A stretch of DNA of 64,000 nucleotides, taken from positions 1 through 64,000 of the forward strand of contig JAWKSY010000004.1 of the NCBI GenBank assembly GCA_041402125.1, in the 5' to 3' direction. Shown here piece after piece: positions 54,084 to 62,493 of the stretch. Every line of letters starts with the position of its first letter. The first letter of the stretch is position 1. This DNA comes from JAWKSY01 sp041402125. GTDB taxonomy: Bacteria > Planctomycetota > GCA-002687715 > DRQF01. The notes below the pieces were generated by a model. The model saw only the letters and a program-made list of their open reading frames with translations, had not been told where the DNA came from and did no database searches. The translations under genes and the position numbers were made by a program.

Positions 54084-55436
54084 TCAGCCGTCCCTCTCGA
54101 TGGTGTTGAGGTTCGCCCGGAGGAGGGAGCCGTACTCGGTCTTCCCCGGACACACGAAGGTGCAGAGACCCAGATCCTCCTCGTCGAGCTCCAGGGCGCC
54201 GAGGGCCTGGGCCCGGTCGGTGTCCATGGTGATGAGGGCGCGGAGGAGGAAGGTCGGAAGGACGTCGAGCGGCATGACGCTCTCGTAGGCGCCGATCGGC
54301 ACCATGGCGCGCGGGCTGCCCATCGCGTTGGTGGTGAAGGCGAACCTCTTCTTGCCGCGCGAGAGCGCCGACATGAAGACGTTCTTCACCGAGAAGCGGT
54401 CGAAGCCCGGACCGTGCCAGGCGAGGAGCTCGCGCTCGCGCCCCTCGGCGAGGAGGCTGACCTGGACGTGGTAGCGGCCGAGGTAGCCGAGCCGGGCGGC
54501 CTCGCCGCCCTCGGCCGAGCGACCGCTCAGCACCGAGCCGGAGATGCGCCGGGTCTCGCCGGCGCCCTCGGCGAGCTCGCCGCGCGTCAGTTCGTCGATG
54601 CTCGCGCCGAGGCGCGCGCGGACGAGGCGCGGATCGCGCGCCACCGGACCCGCGATCGAGATCACCCGCGAGACGTCGAGGCGACCCTCGCGCATCAGGT
54701 GGCCGATCGCGCAGACGTCCTGGTAACCGACGTGCCAGACCGAGTACTTCGCGCTGACCGGGTCGAGCAGGTGGATGTGGGTGCCGACGAGACCGGCCGG
54801 GTGGGGCCCGGCGAAGGTCGCGTGGGCGACGCCGGAGACGCCGGCGCCGGGAATCTCCGCCCCCTCCGCGGTGCAGAGGAAGACCTTCCCGTCCGTCTGC
54901 GTCGTGAGCGCGCGCAGGCCGGCCTCGAAGTCCGCGCCGCGGTCCTTCAGGACGACGGCGGGGTCGGGGGCCAGCGGACGGGTGTCGATCGCGGTGACGA
55001 AGATCGAACCCGGCACGGCGTCGATCGCGGGCACGCGGCTGAAGGGCCGCGTGCGGAAGGCCGTCCAGAGCCCCGAGGCGACGAGCAGCTCGCGCACCTT
55101 GGCCCGGTTCGGATCCTTCGGCGCGTCGAAGCGGCGTTCGGCGTCTCCCTCGCGGCGGATCACCACCGACTGGAAGGCTCGCTTCGCGCCGCGGTTGATC
55201 GCCACGACCTCACCCGCGGCGGGCGCGGTGTAGAGGACGCCGGGCGTCTTCTTGTCCTCGAAGATCGGATCGCCGAGCGCGACCCGATCGCCTTCCGCGA
55301 CCAGCATGGTCGGCTTCATTCCGACGTAGTCGGGGCCGAGCAGCGCGACGGTCTCGACGGCCTTGTCGCCGTCCACCGCCTGCCGCGGACCTCCGGTGAT
55401 GGGGATGTCGAGCCCCTTCTTGATCCTGAAACGCAA
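54084..55436 (-). CDS. nqrA: Na+-NQR subunit A
   Basis: This 450-aa soluble subunit distinguishes Nqr from the related Rnf complex. It opens MRFRIKKGLDIPITGGP and has VGMKPTMLVAEGDRVALGDP. Later parts include VWHVGYQDVCAIGHLMREG and the C-terminal Cys motif LCTFVCPGKTEYG. It binds quinone on the cytoplasmic side. It is the first gene of the operon, with a 229-bp gap upstream (to 55666) that should hold the promoter; no clear motif is visible there. Confidence 0.95.
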   Translation of the reverse strand: MRFRIKKGLDIPITGGPRQAVDGDKAVETVALLGPDYVGMKPTMLVAEGDRVALGDPIFEDKKTPGVLYTAPAAGEVVAINRGAKRAFQSVVIRREGDAERRFDAPKDPNRAKVRELLVASGLWTAFRTRPFSRVPAIDAVPGSIFVTAIDTRPLAPDPAVVLKDRGADFEAGLRALTTQTDGKVFLCTAEGAEIPGAGVSGVAHATFAGPHPAGLVGTHIHLLDPVSAKYSVWHVGYQDVCAIGHLMREGRLDVSRVISIAGPVARDPRLVRARLGASIDELTRGELAEGAGETRRISGSVLSGRSAEGGEAARLGYLGRYHVQVSLLAEGRERELLAWHGPGFDRFSVKNVFMSALSRGKKRFAFTTNAMGSPRAMVPIGAYESVMPLDVLPTFLLRALITMDTDRAQALGALELDEEDLGLCTFVCPGKTEYGSLLRANLNTIERDG

Positions 55437-55665
55437 GACGTTTCTCTTCCGGCGGTTAGAGGAAGCGACCCCCCGCTGGGGAGCGAGACCGAATCCTATG
55501 CAACCCCCAGGGCCCTCGCAAATCGCGAAAACGGGCCGGGGCCGGAGGCGACAGATTGTCGCAAGTTCATCGCGGGTTGCGGGTTAGGCGTGCGCCGAAC
55601 CTCGGGGCGGTCCGGGATCCCCGAGACCGCGGAATCAACCGTCGGCCGGGGCCCTCGGGGCGCGA

Positions 55666-56244
55666 TCATCGGCCGCGGGGCGAGATCGGGCGGGCCTCGA
55701 CGAGGAGATTTCCCGGCTCGACGACGAGCATCCGGGGGCCCAGGCCGAAGGGGAAGGACCGCCCGTCGAAGCGCAGCTCGGCCTCGACGATCTCGAAGTC
55801 CACCTCGCCCCAGGTCACGAGCGTTCGGCCGCGGCCGCTGCGAATCGTGATCCGGCATCCCTGGGCGCTCCCCTCCGTCCGCCCCTCGACGTCGGCCTCG
55901 ACCGGAATCGTCGTCGAGAGACGGACACCGCTCCATGTCGTCGACGGGCACTCCCGCCCTCCCGGCACCACGAGGCGCAGGTCTCCGATGTCGAGGACCC
56001 CGCAGCCGTGGGAGGAGTAGGCCCGCATCGTCGCGACCTGCTCGACCCAGGAGATCCGGACGCCGTCGACCTCACCGCCGCCGACCTCGCGGACCGTGAT
56101 CTCGGGATCGAGCGGCAGCTCCGCGACCGCATCGACGTCCGCCCGCGCCGCCTTCCAGCGCCGGAGCAGGCCGGGACCGGCGACGAGCCCGACGCCGACG
56201 AGGACGATCAGGGCGGCGAGGGCGAGGGCGAGGCGCGGTTTCAC
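55666..56244 (-). CDS. Small membrane-anchored hypothetical protein
   Basis: This 192-aa protein has an N-terminal helix (LALALAALIVLVGVGLVAGPGLL) and an extracytoplasmic beta-rich domain with VRISWVEQVATMRAYSSHG and ITIRSGRGRTLVTWGEVDFEI. Three Cys residues are spread along it. No family is recognised. It follows the NlpC/P60-like gene on the same strand with a 70-bp gap. Confidence 0.68.
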   Translation of the reverse strand: MKPRLALALAALIVLVGVGLVAGPGLLRRWKAARADVDAVAELPLDPEITVREVGGGEVDGVRISWVEQVATMRAYSSHGCGVLDIGDLRLVVPGGRECPSTTWSGVRLSTTIPVEADVEGRTEGSAQGCRITIRSGRGRTLVTWGEVDFEIVEAELRFDGRSFPFGLGPRMLVVEPGNLLVEARPISPRGR

Positions 56245-56314
56245 GAGCGGACTCTCGAGGGGCGACTTCCGGTCCGGGAATCCTGCCAGAGACGCCGCGT
56301 CCCGTCAGGCCCTC

Positions 56315-57235
56315 TCAGGTCCCGAAGGGACGGACGACGAGGACGTGGCGGTCGTCGTAGGCGCGCGGGTCGGAGGCGAATCTCCGCCCCTGGAGCCGGA
56401 TCAGCGCCTCCAGGATCGGAGCCGCGTCGTCCCGCACGACGCCGTCGTACTTCCGCTCGGGATCGGCGCCGGTCGCGCGCGCGAAGGTCTCGGCGTTCGC
56501 GCCCTCGCCGACCGCCTGCGTCACCGACCCGTCCTCCGTCACGATGACGAGATGTCCGCGATAGAGGAGGACGTCGAGCGGGCGCAGGATCGCGGCGATC
56601 CGGTCCGGACCCTCCTCCGCGCCGGCGGGGATCGGGACCAGCGCGCCCGGGAAGGCCCCGAGAAGATGCCGACAGTCGCCGAGGAAGCGGAACCCGGTGG
56701 CGAGATCGAGGAGTCCCGAGCAGTCGATCCCCGCGACGCGGGCGAGGATCGCGAGATCCGGGTCGGCCGCGCGCTCCGCCGCCGGGACGAGACCGAGCGC
56801 TTCGAGCTCGCGCTCGAGCGCCGGCGACCCCGCGGCGGAGGTGCCGCCCCAGAGGTAGCGCGCCTCGAGGGAGGCGGCGATCCGCGCGAGGGCATCGTCC
56901 GGCCGCGGGAGTCCCGCCGGCGGCGCGAAGACGCGGTCTCCGGGACGCTCCTCGCGGAGAAGCGTCCGCAGGGCGAAGAGGGGAAGCTCCTCCCCCGCCG
57001 CGTAGTCGCACGAGGTCACCCGCACGCAGGGTGCGTCTGCATCGTCGTCCCGGACGACGACGCGAGACATCGGCGGGAGGACCTTCTGGAAGCGGTGGTC
57101 GATCGCGACCCTCCCCCGCTTCCCGGAGGCGCGCCGCGCGCGCAGGGCCGCGAGATCCCAGACCGCGGCGGGATCCGCGCGATCGAGGAGCACGAGAGGC
57201 TCGGGGGCGACGAGGGTGCGGAGCGTTCCGGTCAT
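56315..57235 (-). CDS. NlpC/P60-like cysteine peptidase
   Basis: This 306-aa protein has an N-terminal domain (residues 1 to about 110), then an NlpC/P60-like domain: YLWGGTSAAG, GIDCSGLLDLATGF with the presumed catalytic Cys, and RGHLVIVTEDGS with the presumed His. The family cuts peptidoglycan peptide bonds such as D-Glu-mDAP. No signal peptide is seen, so it may act on recycled murein peptides. It overlaps lysA by 4 bp (ATGA), and lysA makes lysine from mDAP, which suits a wall-peptide role. Confidence 0.82.
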   Translation of the reverse strand: MTGTLRTLVAPEPLVLLDRADPAAVWDLAALRARRASGKRGRVAIDHRFQKVLPPMSRVVVRDDDADAPCVRVTSCDYAAGEELPLFALRTLLREERPGDRVFAPPAGLPRPDDALARIAASLEARYLWGGTSAAGSPALERELEALGLVPAAERAADPDLAILARVAGIDCSGLLDLATGFRFLGDCRHLLGAFPGALVPIPAGAEEGPDRIAAILRPLDVLLYRGHLVIVTEDGSVTQAVGEGANAETFARATGADPERKYDGVVRDDAAPILEALIRLQGRRFASDPRAYDDRHVLVVRPFGT

Positions 57236-58440
57236 CGCCCGGCCTCCGGGGCCTCGCGCGCGGGACGGTGATCGACGACCTCACCGCCGGAGAGCGCGAC
57301 CTCGGCCGCGAGGGGCATCGCGTTGTAGTGCGAGGCCATCGACGCCGCGTACGCGCCCGCGTCGTGGAGGGCGACGAGATCGCCGACGGCGAGCGCGGGA
57401 AGGAGACGCGGACGGATCTCGCCGTCGGGCCCGAGCGTGAAGACGTCGCTCGACTCGCAGAGCGGGCCCGCGATCACGACCTCCTCCGGTTCGCCCTTCC
57501 CCGTCGCGCGCGGCGCGCTGATCTCGTGCCAGGCGCCGTAGAGGAGGTGGCGCGAGAGGTTGTGGAAGCCCGCGTCGACGAGGACGAAGCGCCGCCCCGC
57601 GACCCGCTTCACCGCGCGGACGCGCGCGAGCAGCACGCCGGCGTCGGCGACGAGGAAGCGGCCGGGCTCGACCTCCAGCGCGGGCCGTCGCCCCGTGGCG
57701 GCCCCGATCGCCTCCGCCGCGTCGCGCCACGTCGCGGTGAAGGCCGCGAGATCGAGCGGCGTCTCCTCGGGCCGGTGCGCGACGGGAAGTCCGCCGCCGG
57801 CGGAGACGCCCTCGAGCGGACGCCCCGCGCGCCGCGCGAGTTCGACCATCGCGTCCGCGACGCGGCGGAGATGCTCGAGATCGCTGCCGGAGCCGACGTG
57901 GAGGTGGAGCCCCCGGAGCGCGAGTCCCGCCGCGTCGAGGCGCGCGAGCGCCGCCGGAAGCTCCTCGTGCCAGATGCCGTGCTTCGAGCCGGGGCCGCCG
58001 GTGTCGACGCGACGGTGGTGTCCGTGTCCGAAGCCCGGATTCACGCGAAGCCAGACCGCGCGGCGGCCGCCGGCGGCGGCGTACTGTTCGATCATGTCCT
58101 CCGACCCGAGGTTCGGCGTGACGTCCCGCGCGACGACCTCGGCGAGCGCGTCCTCGGTGAAGAGGTCCGCGGTGAAGACGATCTCGTCCGGGCCGAATCC
58201 CGCGCGCCCGGCGCGGCGGATCTCGCCGGCGGAGACGGCGTCGATCACGGCGCCCCCTTCCCGCAGCGCGGCGAGCAGGGCCGGATTCGCGTTCGCCTTC
58301 TGCGCGTAGCGCACGCGGTCGAAGCCGTCGAGCGCGGCGAGGCGCGTCCGAGCGACGTCGAGGTCGAGGACGAAGAGCGGCGTGCCGTACCGCGCGGCGA
58401 GCGCCCCGAGGAGCGCGGGCGGAAAGTGGTCGCGATTCAG
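57232..58440 (-). CDS. lysA: Diaminopimelate decarboxylase
   Basis: This protein is about 402 aa if it starts at CTG 58440. Its upstream part reads RYGTPLFVLDLDVARTRL, then the PLP-binding VRYAQKANANPALLAAL. HVGSGSDLEHL, VEPGRFLVADAGVLLARV and the active-site Cys in GPLCESSDVFTLG follow. It decarboxylates meso-DAP to lysine. The only earlier start candidate is CTG 58440, with a strong GGGGAGGGGG 5 bp before it. The first GTG (58314) would cut off the PLP domain. The downstream gene overlaps it by 4 bp. Confidence 0.9.
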   Translation of the reverse strand: MNRDHFPPALLGALAARYGTPLFVLDLDVARTRLAALDGFDRVRYAQKANANPALLAALREGGAVIDAVSAGEIRRAGRAGFGPDEIVFTADLFTEDALAEVVARDVTPNLGSEDMIEQYAAAGGRRAVWLRVNPGFGHGHHRRVDTGGPGSKHGIWHEELPAALARLDAAGLALRGLHLHVGSGSDLEHLRRVADAMVELARRAGRPLEGVSAGGGLPVAHRPEETPLDLAAFTATWRDAAEAIGAATGRRPALEVEPGRFLVADAGVLLARVRAVKRVAGRRFVLVDAGFHNLSRHLLYGAWHEISAPRATGKGEPEEVVIAGPLCESSDVFTLGPDGEIRPRLLPALAVGDLVALHDAGAYAASMASHYNAMPLAAEVALSGGEVVDHRPAREAPEAGR

Positions 58441-58483
58441 AGCCGCCCCCTCCCCGCCGGGCGCCCGCGCTCGCCGCCGCGGC

Positions 58484-61267
58484 TCACTTCTCGATGCGGC
58501 ACTCGAGCCGCAGCAGATCGAGCGGGCGTCCGTCGTCCACGAGCGCGACGAGCGCGAGCGCCCCGCCGACCTCGAGGTCCTCCAGGGGGATCACGACGTA
58601 AAGCGCCGCGCTCTCCCCGGGGAGGATGCCGAGGGGCGGCAGACGAACGCCCACCGGTCTCGGTTCGCCCTGACCGCCCTGGCGGAACGCGGCCGCGAGG
58701 ACCGGGGTCCGTTCGCCGAGCCCTCCGAAGAGGGCTCCGCCGGATGGGCCCGCATGGACGAGGACGCGGATCACGGCCTCGCCGCGCTCGAGCCGGAATC
58801 GCGTCGTCCCGAGCGGATCGAGCTTCACCTGCGGCGCGGCGTCCGCGTTCAGGAGAGCCTCGAAGCGCTCCGCGAGGGCGAGGAAGGCCGCCTCCCCGGC
58901 GAGGCCCGAGACGCGCTGCCGCCAGCTCCGCAGCGCCTTCCCCCCCCATTCGCGCTGCCCGCGCTCGATCGCGGCCCGGGAGAGTTCGAGCACGAGCCCC
59001 CAGTCGGCGCGGCCGACGGCGCGCGCCGCCTCGAAGGCGCGATCCGCCTCGCCGGCGAGGACGGCGAAGGACGCGCCCTCGCGGGCGAGATCGCGCATCC
59101 CGTTGACCCGCTCCTGGACGGCGCGCGCGGCTTCGAGTTCGTCGCCGAGCGCCTCCGCGACCGCCGCCGCCCGCGCGGCGTCTCCGCCCCGCGAGGCCGC
59201 GCGCCAGATCGGCCAGGCCAGGTCGACGGGAAGCGCCGCGACCGCCTCGAGCGCGCGATCGCCGCGGCGTCCGAACGCGCCCTCCCCGCGCAACGACTCG
59301 TAGTCGGCCACCAGGCCGTCCGCTCCGCCGGCGGCGCGCCGCGCGCGCCAGACGAGGGTCTCGAGGTCCTCCGGGAGGACGCGCGAGACGAGGAGCGATT
59401 CGATCGTCGAGCGCTCACGGGTTCCGGTGACGGCGAGGATGGCGGCGGACGCGAGGACGCGCTCGCGGAATCCGCCCTCGTCGACCAGGGCCTCGATCGA
59501 GGGGTCGACGCCGCCGCCCTCGAGCCCTTCGCCCCGGAGCCCGAGGCCGAGCAGCGCGGCGCCCCGGGCCGAGGCATCCTTTCCGTCGCGGGCGGTCCGC
59601 AGCCGTTCGAGGGCCCGGGCGTCCTCCACGGCGGCGAGGGCGACGAGCGCCGCGTTGCGCACGGCCGGTGCGTCCGACTCCGCCGCCGCGAGGACCGCGG
59701 GCGCGAGCGAGGCCGAGACGGCTCCGCCCGAGAGCGCGAATTCGATCGCGTTGGTGCGCACGCGCGGCGAGGGGTCGGCGAGCAGCCGCGACAGCTCGGA
59801 TTCGGCTCGTTCCCGTCCCTGAGCTCCGAGCAGCGCCCGCCAGGCGGCGCGACGCGCGGGGACGGTCTCCGCGTTCCGCAGGGCGACCGCCGGGTTCGCG
59901 ACCGCGGCCGGAAGAGGATCGGTCTCGCCGGCGAGGGAGAGCAGCGCCTCCAGATCGAGAAAGGCCGAGGCGACGCGCGGATCGTCCGCGGTCAGGGTCT
60001 CGCCCGCCGCGTTCCGGACCCGGAACGCGCCGGCGGCGCGATCGAAGGACGCGACGACGCCGTCCGGGAGGAGGGCGAGATCGCCGCGCCCGCCGGGACG
60101 CGAGGAATCCCGGAGTCGCACCAGCGCCGCGCCGGCGGGCGCGGGCGCCTCGTCGAAGAGGTGCCCGAGGAGACTCCGGCCGGTCGCCGCCGGGAGGGAC
60201 CCGAGGCCCATGAGTTCGACGAGCGTCGGCGCGACGTCGAGCAGCGAGCAGGGCGCGTCCACCGTCCGCGCCGGGAGCCCGGGCGCGACCAGGAGGAGCG
60301 GCACGCGGAGCTCCTCCGGACGGTCGGCGCGCAGGCTCTCGAGCGCGCCGTCCTCCCCCAGCGGTCGGGCGTGATCGCCGTGCACCACGACGATCGTCCG
60401 CCGCGCCTCACCGAGGGCGAGGACGTAGGTGAGCAGGCGTCCGAGCTGGGTGTCGACGTCGCGAAGGGCGAGGTCGTAGAGCTCGCTCCGCGTCGAGCTC
60501 GGCCGGGTCCCGGGCGCCGAGGGCACCTCGAGCGTCCGCGCGAGGTCGGGCAGCGTGACCCAGAGGGCCCAGCGGCGTCCGCGGCTCTGATCGAGGAGCG
60601 CCCCCGCGCGATCGACGACGAGTTGCGCGTTCACCTCCGGCGAGGGGTCGTTCGCGAAGACCTCGAAGCCGCGGCGGAGTCCGCGGAAGGCCGGCGGCGC
60701 GGCGGCGACGAGGGGCGCGGGAAACGCGGCGACGGCGGCCGTGACGCGTCCCTGATCGCGCAACCGATCGATCAGGCCCGGCGCCCCGTCGGATCCGACG
60801 GAGGCGAGCCGCGGCTCCCGTCCGAGGAAGAGCGCCGCCGCCGCTTCGGCCGACGCGGGCGCGGGCGAGACGGCGTTCGCGAAGCGCAGACCTCCGACCG
60901 CGAGACCGTGCAGGTGGTGATGTCCCGCGGTGACCCGATCCGCGCGGAGCCCGGGAATGGAGACGACGAGGAGATTCGCGTCCCGACGGGTCGGCGCCGC
61001 CCGATCGAGGACCGCCGGCGGCACGGGAGACCAGGCGCCGAGCTCCCGTGCCCGACGCCGGCGCTCGGCGCCCTCGTCGCGCGGAGACCCGCCGCGCGCG
61101 TCCGCCGCCGGCGACGACGGCTCGACGGACCGGGGATCCGCCCTCTCGGGCGCGACGGGAGCCTCGCCGGACGGCGCGGCCGGGGCCGGAGACGGGACCT
61201 CCTCCTCTCCGCAGGCGGCGAGGAGGAGCAATCCGACCGCGAACGCGGAACGGAGACTGGACTTCAT
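58484..61267 (-). CDS. Lipoprotein with sulfatase-fold domain and HEAT-like repeats
   Basis: This 927-aa protein has a lipoprotein signal (FAVGLLLLAACGEEE). Residues about 90-400 follow the sulfatase/alkaline-phosphatase fold: NLLVVSIPGLRADRVTAGH, VVVHGDHARPLGEDG, RVPLLLVAPGLP, DVAPTLVELMGL. The usual metal-binding DDxR and the CxPSR/SxPSR formylglycine motif are absent at the expected sites, so the domain is probably not an active sulfatase. From about 470 to 720 helical HEAT-like repeats follow, ending in a beta-type tail. Its role may be scaffolding or binding. It starts the lysA operon direction, 43 bp before the lysA start. Confidence 0.75.
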   Translation of the reverse strand: MKSSLRSAFAVGLLLLAACGEEEVPSPAPAAPSGEAPVAPERADPRSVEPSSPAADARGGSPRDEGAERRRRARELGAWSPVPPAVLDRAAPTRRDANLLVVSIPGLRADRVTAGHHHLHGLAVGGLRFANAVSPAPASAEAAAALFLGREPRLASVGSDGAPGLIDRLRDQGRVTAAVAAFPAPLVAAAPPAFRGLRRGFEVFANDPSPEVNAQLVVDRAGALLDQSRGRRWALWVTLPDLARTLEVPSAPGTRPSSTRSELYDLALRDVDTQLGRLLTYVLALGEARRTIVVVHGDHARPLGEDGALESLRADRPEELRVPLLLVAPGLPARTVDAPCSLLDVAPTLVELMGLGSLPAATGRSLLGHLFDEAPAPAGAALVRLRDSSRPGGRGDLALLPDGVVASFDRAAGAFRVRNAAGETLTADDPRVASAFLDLEALLSLAGETDPLPAAVANPAVALRNAETVPARRAAWRALLGAQGRERAESELSRLLADPSPRVRTNAIEFALSGGAVSASLAPAVLAAAESDAPAVRNAALVALAAVEDARALERLRTARDGKDASARGAALLGLGLRGEGLEGGGVDPSIEALVDEGGFRERVLASAAILAVTGTRERSTIESLLVSRVLPEDLETLVWRARRAAGGADGLVADYESLRGEGAFGRRGDRALEAVAALPVDLAWPIWRAASRGGDAARAAAVAEALGDELEAARAVQERVNGMRDLAREGASFAVLAGEADRAFEAARAVGRADWGLVLELSRAAIERGQREWGGKALRSWRQRVSGLAGEAAFLALAERFEALLNADAAPQVKLDPLGTTRFRLERGEAVIRVLVHAGPSGGALFGGLGERTPVLAAAFRQGGQGEPRPVGVRLPPLGILPGESAALYVVIPLEDLEVGGALALVALVDDGRPLDLLRLECRIEK

Positions 61268-61400
61268 GGGCGACGACCCCGGACGGCGAGCGGCGGAACG
61301 GCGAAGGAGGGGCGCATCTTACCAGGGCGTCGGCGCGACGCGGCCCCGCTTCTCGGGGCCGGAGTGCCTCGCGGAGAGCGCCGAGGTCCGCGATCGGCGC

Positions 61401-62468
61401 TCAGCGCGCGGGACGCAGGACGAGGATCCGCCCCCGGTACCCGCAGGTCACGAGGCAGGGGCCGAGATCGCCGACCGGACCCGCGGCGAGATGGTGGAGG
61501 GCGTGCCCGTCCTCGTGGAAGGCGACGACGACGCGGTCGGTCCCGTCGGGCCCGGCGGCGGGATGGATCACGACGACGCTCCCGCCGTACCCGGTGGTCG
61601 CGAACTCCTCTCCCGGGCTCCGGGGATCGAGATCGCCGAGGACCGCCCCTCGCAGCCGGTCGGCGTCGTGATGGAGGGTCCGCGCGCCCCGCGCGTCGAC
61701 GAGGACGAGATCGCCGGCGTTCCCGCAGAAGAGACGGCGCTCTCCCTCGACGGCGACGCGCGCGAGCGCCGCCTCGGAACGGGCGCGCTCGCGCACCGCG
61801 AAGCCCTCGCCGTCGCGGTCGCAGTCGAGCAGTCGTCCGTCGGCGAGCGCGACGGTGAAGCCCCGCCCGGTCACGGCCGCTCCCTTGGCGCGGCCGCCGA
61901 GCTCCACGGAGCGGAGGACGCCGGCGAGATCGCTCCGGAAGACGTAGGCCCGTCCTCCGTAGCCCGCCACGACCACCTCGAGCCCCGGCTCGGCCGGAAG
62001 CACGTCTCCGATCGCGACCGCGTGGACGAGCTTCTCGTCGGCGTGGAAGGTCCGGAACCGCCAGGCTCCGTCCTCGCGATGCACGAGGACCGAGGTCCCC
62101 GGGCCGCCGGAGTCCTCCGGGCCGCGCGCCGAGCCCACGAGGACGATCTCGTCTCCCGGCGACCCGGGAAGGAGATCGGCGGCGGCGCACTGGATCATCT
62201 CGCCCGGGAGTCGTCCGACGAGCTCCGAGGTCCAGCTCCCGTCGACCCGCCCCGCGACCCAGACCGAGCCGTCGGTCGCCACCGCCGCGATCTCGTCGCC
62301 GGGCACGTCCGGCCGGAAGTCGCCGAGGACGCAGCCGCCGAGACCGACGTCCGGCCCGATGTCCATCGCGACCTCGACGTCCCAGTCGTCCGAGGGACGC
62401 GGGGTCGTGCCGCAGGCGACGGCGAGGAGCAGGCCGAGGACGGGGATCAGGGGGCGGAGGTTCGGCAT
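61401..62468 (-). CDS. Lipoprotein with FG-GAP/VCBS-like beta-propeller repeats
   Basis: This 355-aa protein has a lipoprotein signal (LIPVLGLLLAVACGTTP). Repeats of the kind LGDFRPDVPGDEIAAVATDG, ADLLPGSPGDEIVLVGSA, IGDVLPAEPGLEVVVAGYGG and LGDLDPRSPGEEFATTGYGG recur every 55-65 residues. They recall the Asp-rich loops of VCBS/FG-GAP beta-propeller proteins. No enzyme motif is seen. It lies between the sulfatase-fold lipoprotein and the zincin gene, all on the minus strand. Confidence 0.75.
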   Translation of the reverse strand: MPNLRPLIPVLGLLLAVACGTTPRPSDDWDVEVAMDIGPDVGLGGCVLGDFRPDVPGDEIAAVATDGSVWVAGRVDGSWTSELVGRLPGEMIQCAAADLLPGSPGDEIVLVGSARGPEDSGGPGTSVLVHREDGAWRFRTFHADEKLVHAVAIGDVLPAEPGLEVVVAGYGGRAYVFRSDLAGVLRSVELGGRAKGAAVTGRGFTVALADGRLLDCDRDGEGFAVRERARSEAALARVAVEGERRLFCGNAGDLVLVDARGARTLHHDADRLRGAVLGDLDPRSPGEEFATTGYGGSVVVIHPAAGPDGTDRVVVAFHEDGHALHHLAAGPVGDLGPCLVTCGYRGRILVLRPAR

Positions 62469-62493
62469 CGCGTGGACTCCCGGGGCTCGAGGT

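Noticed and set aside
48466..55436. Rnf complex instead of Nqr
   Set aside because: nqrA is present, the FMN-Thr motifs in B and C fit Nqr, NqrM is present, and no RnfB or RnfC-like gene is seen.
58484..61267. Active sulfatase
   Set aside because: No CxPSR or SxPSR motif and no DDxR-type metal site were found at the expected places.
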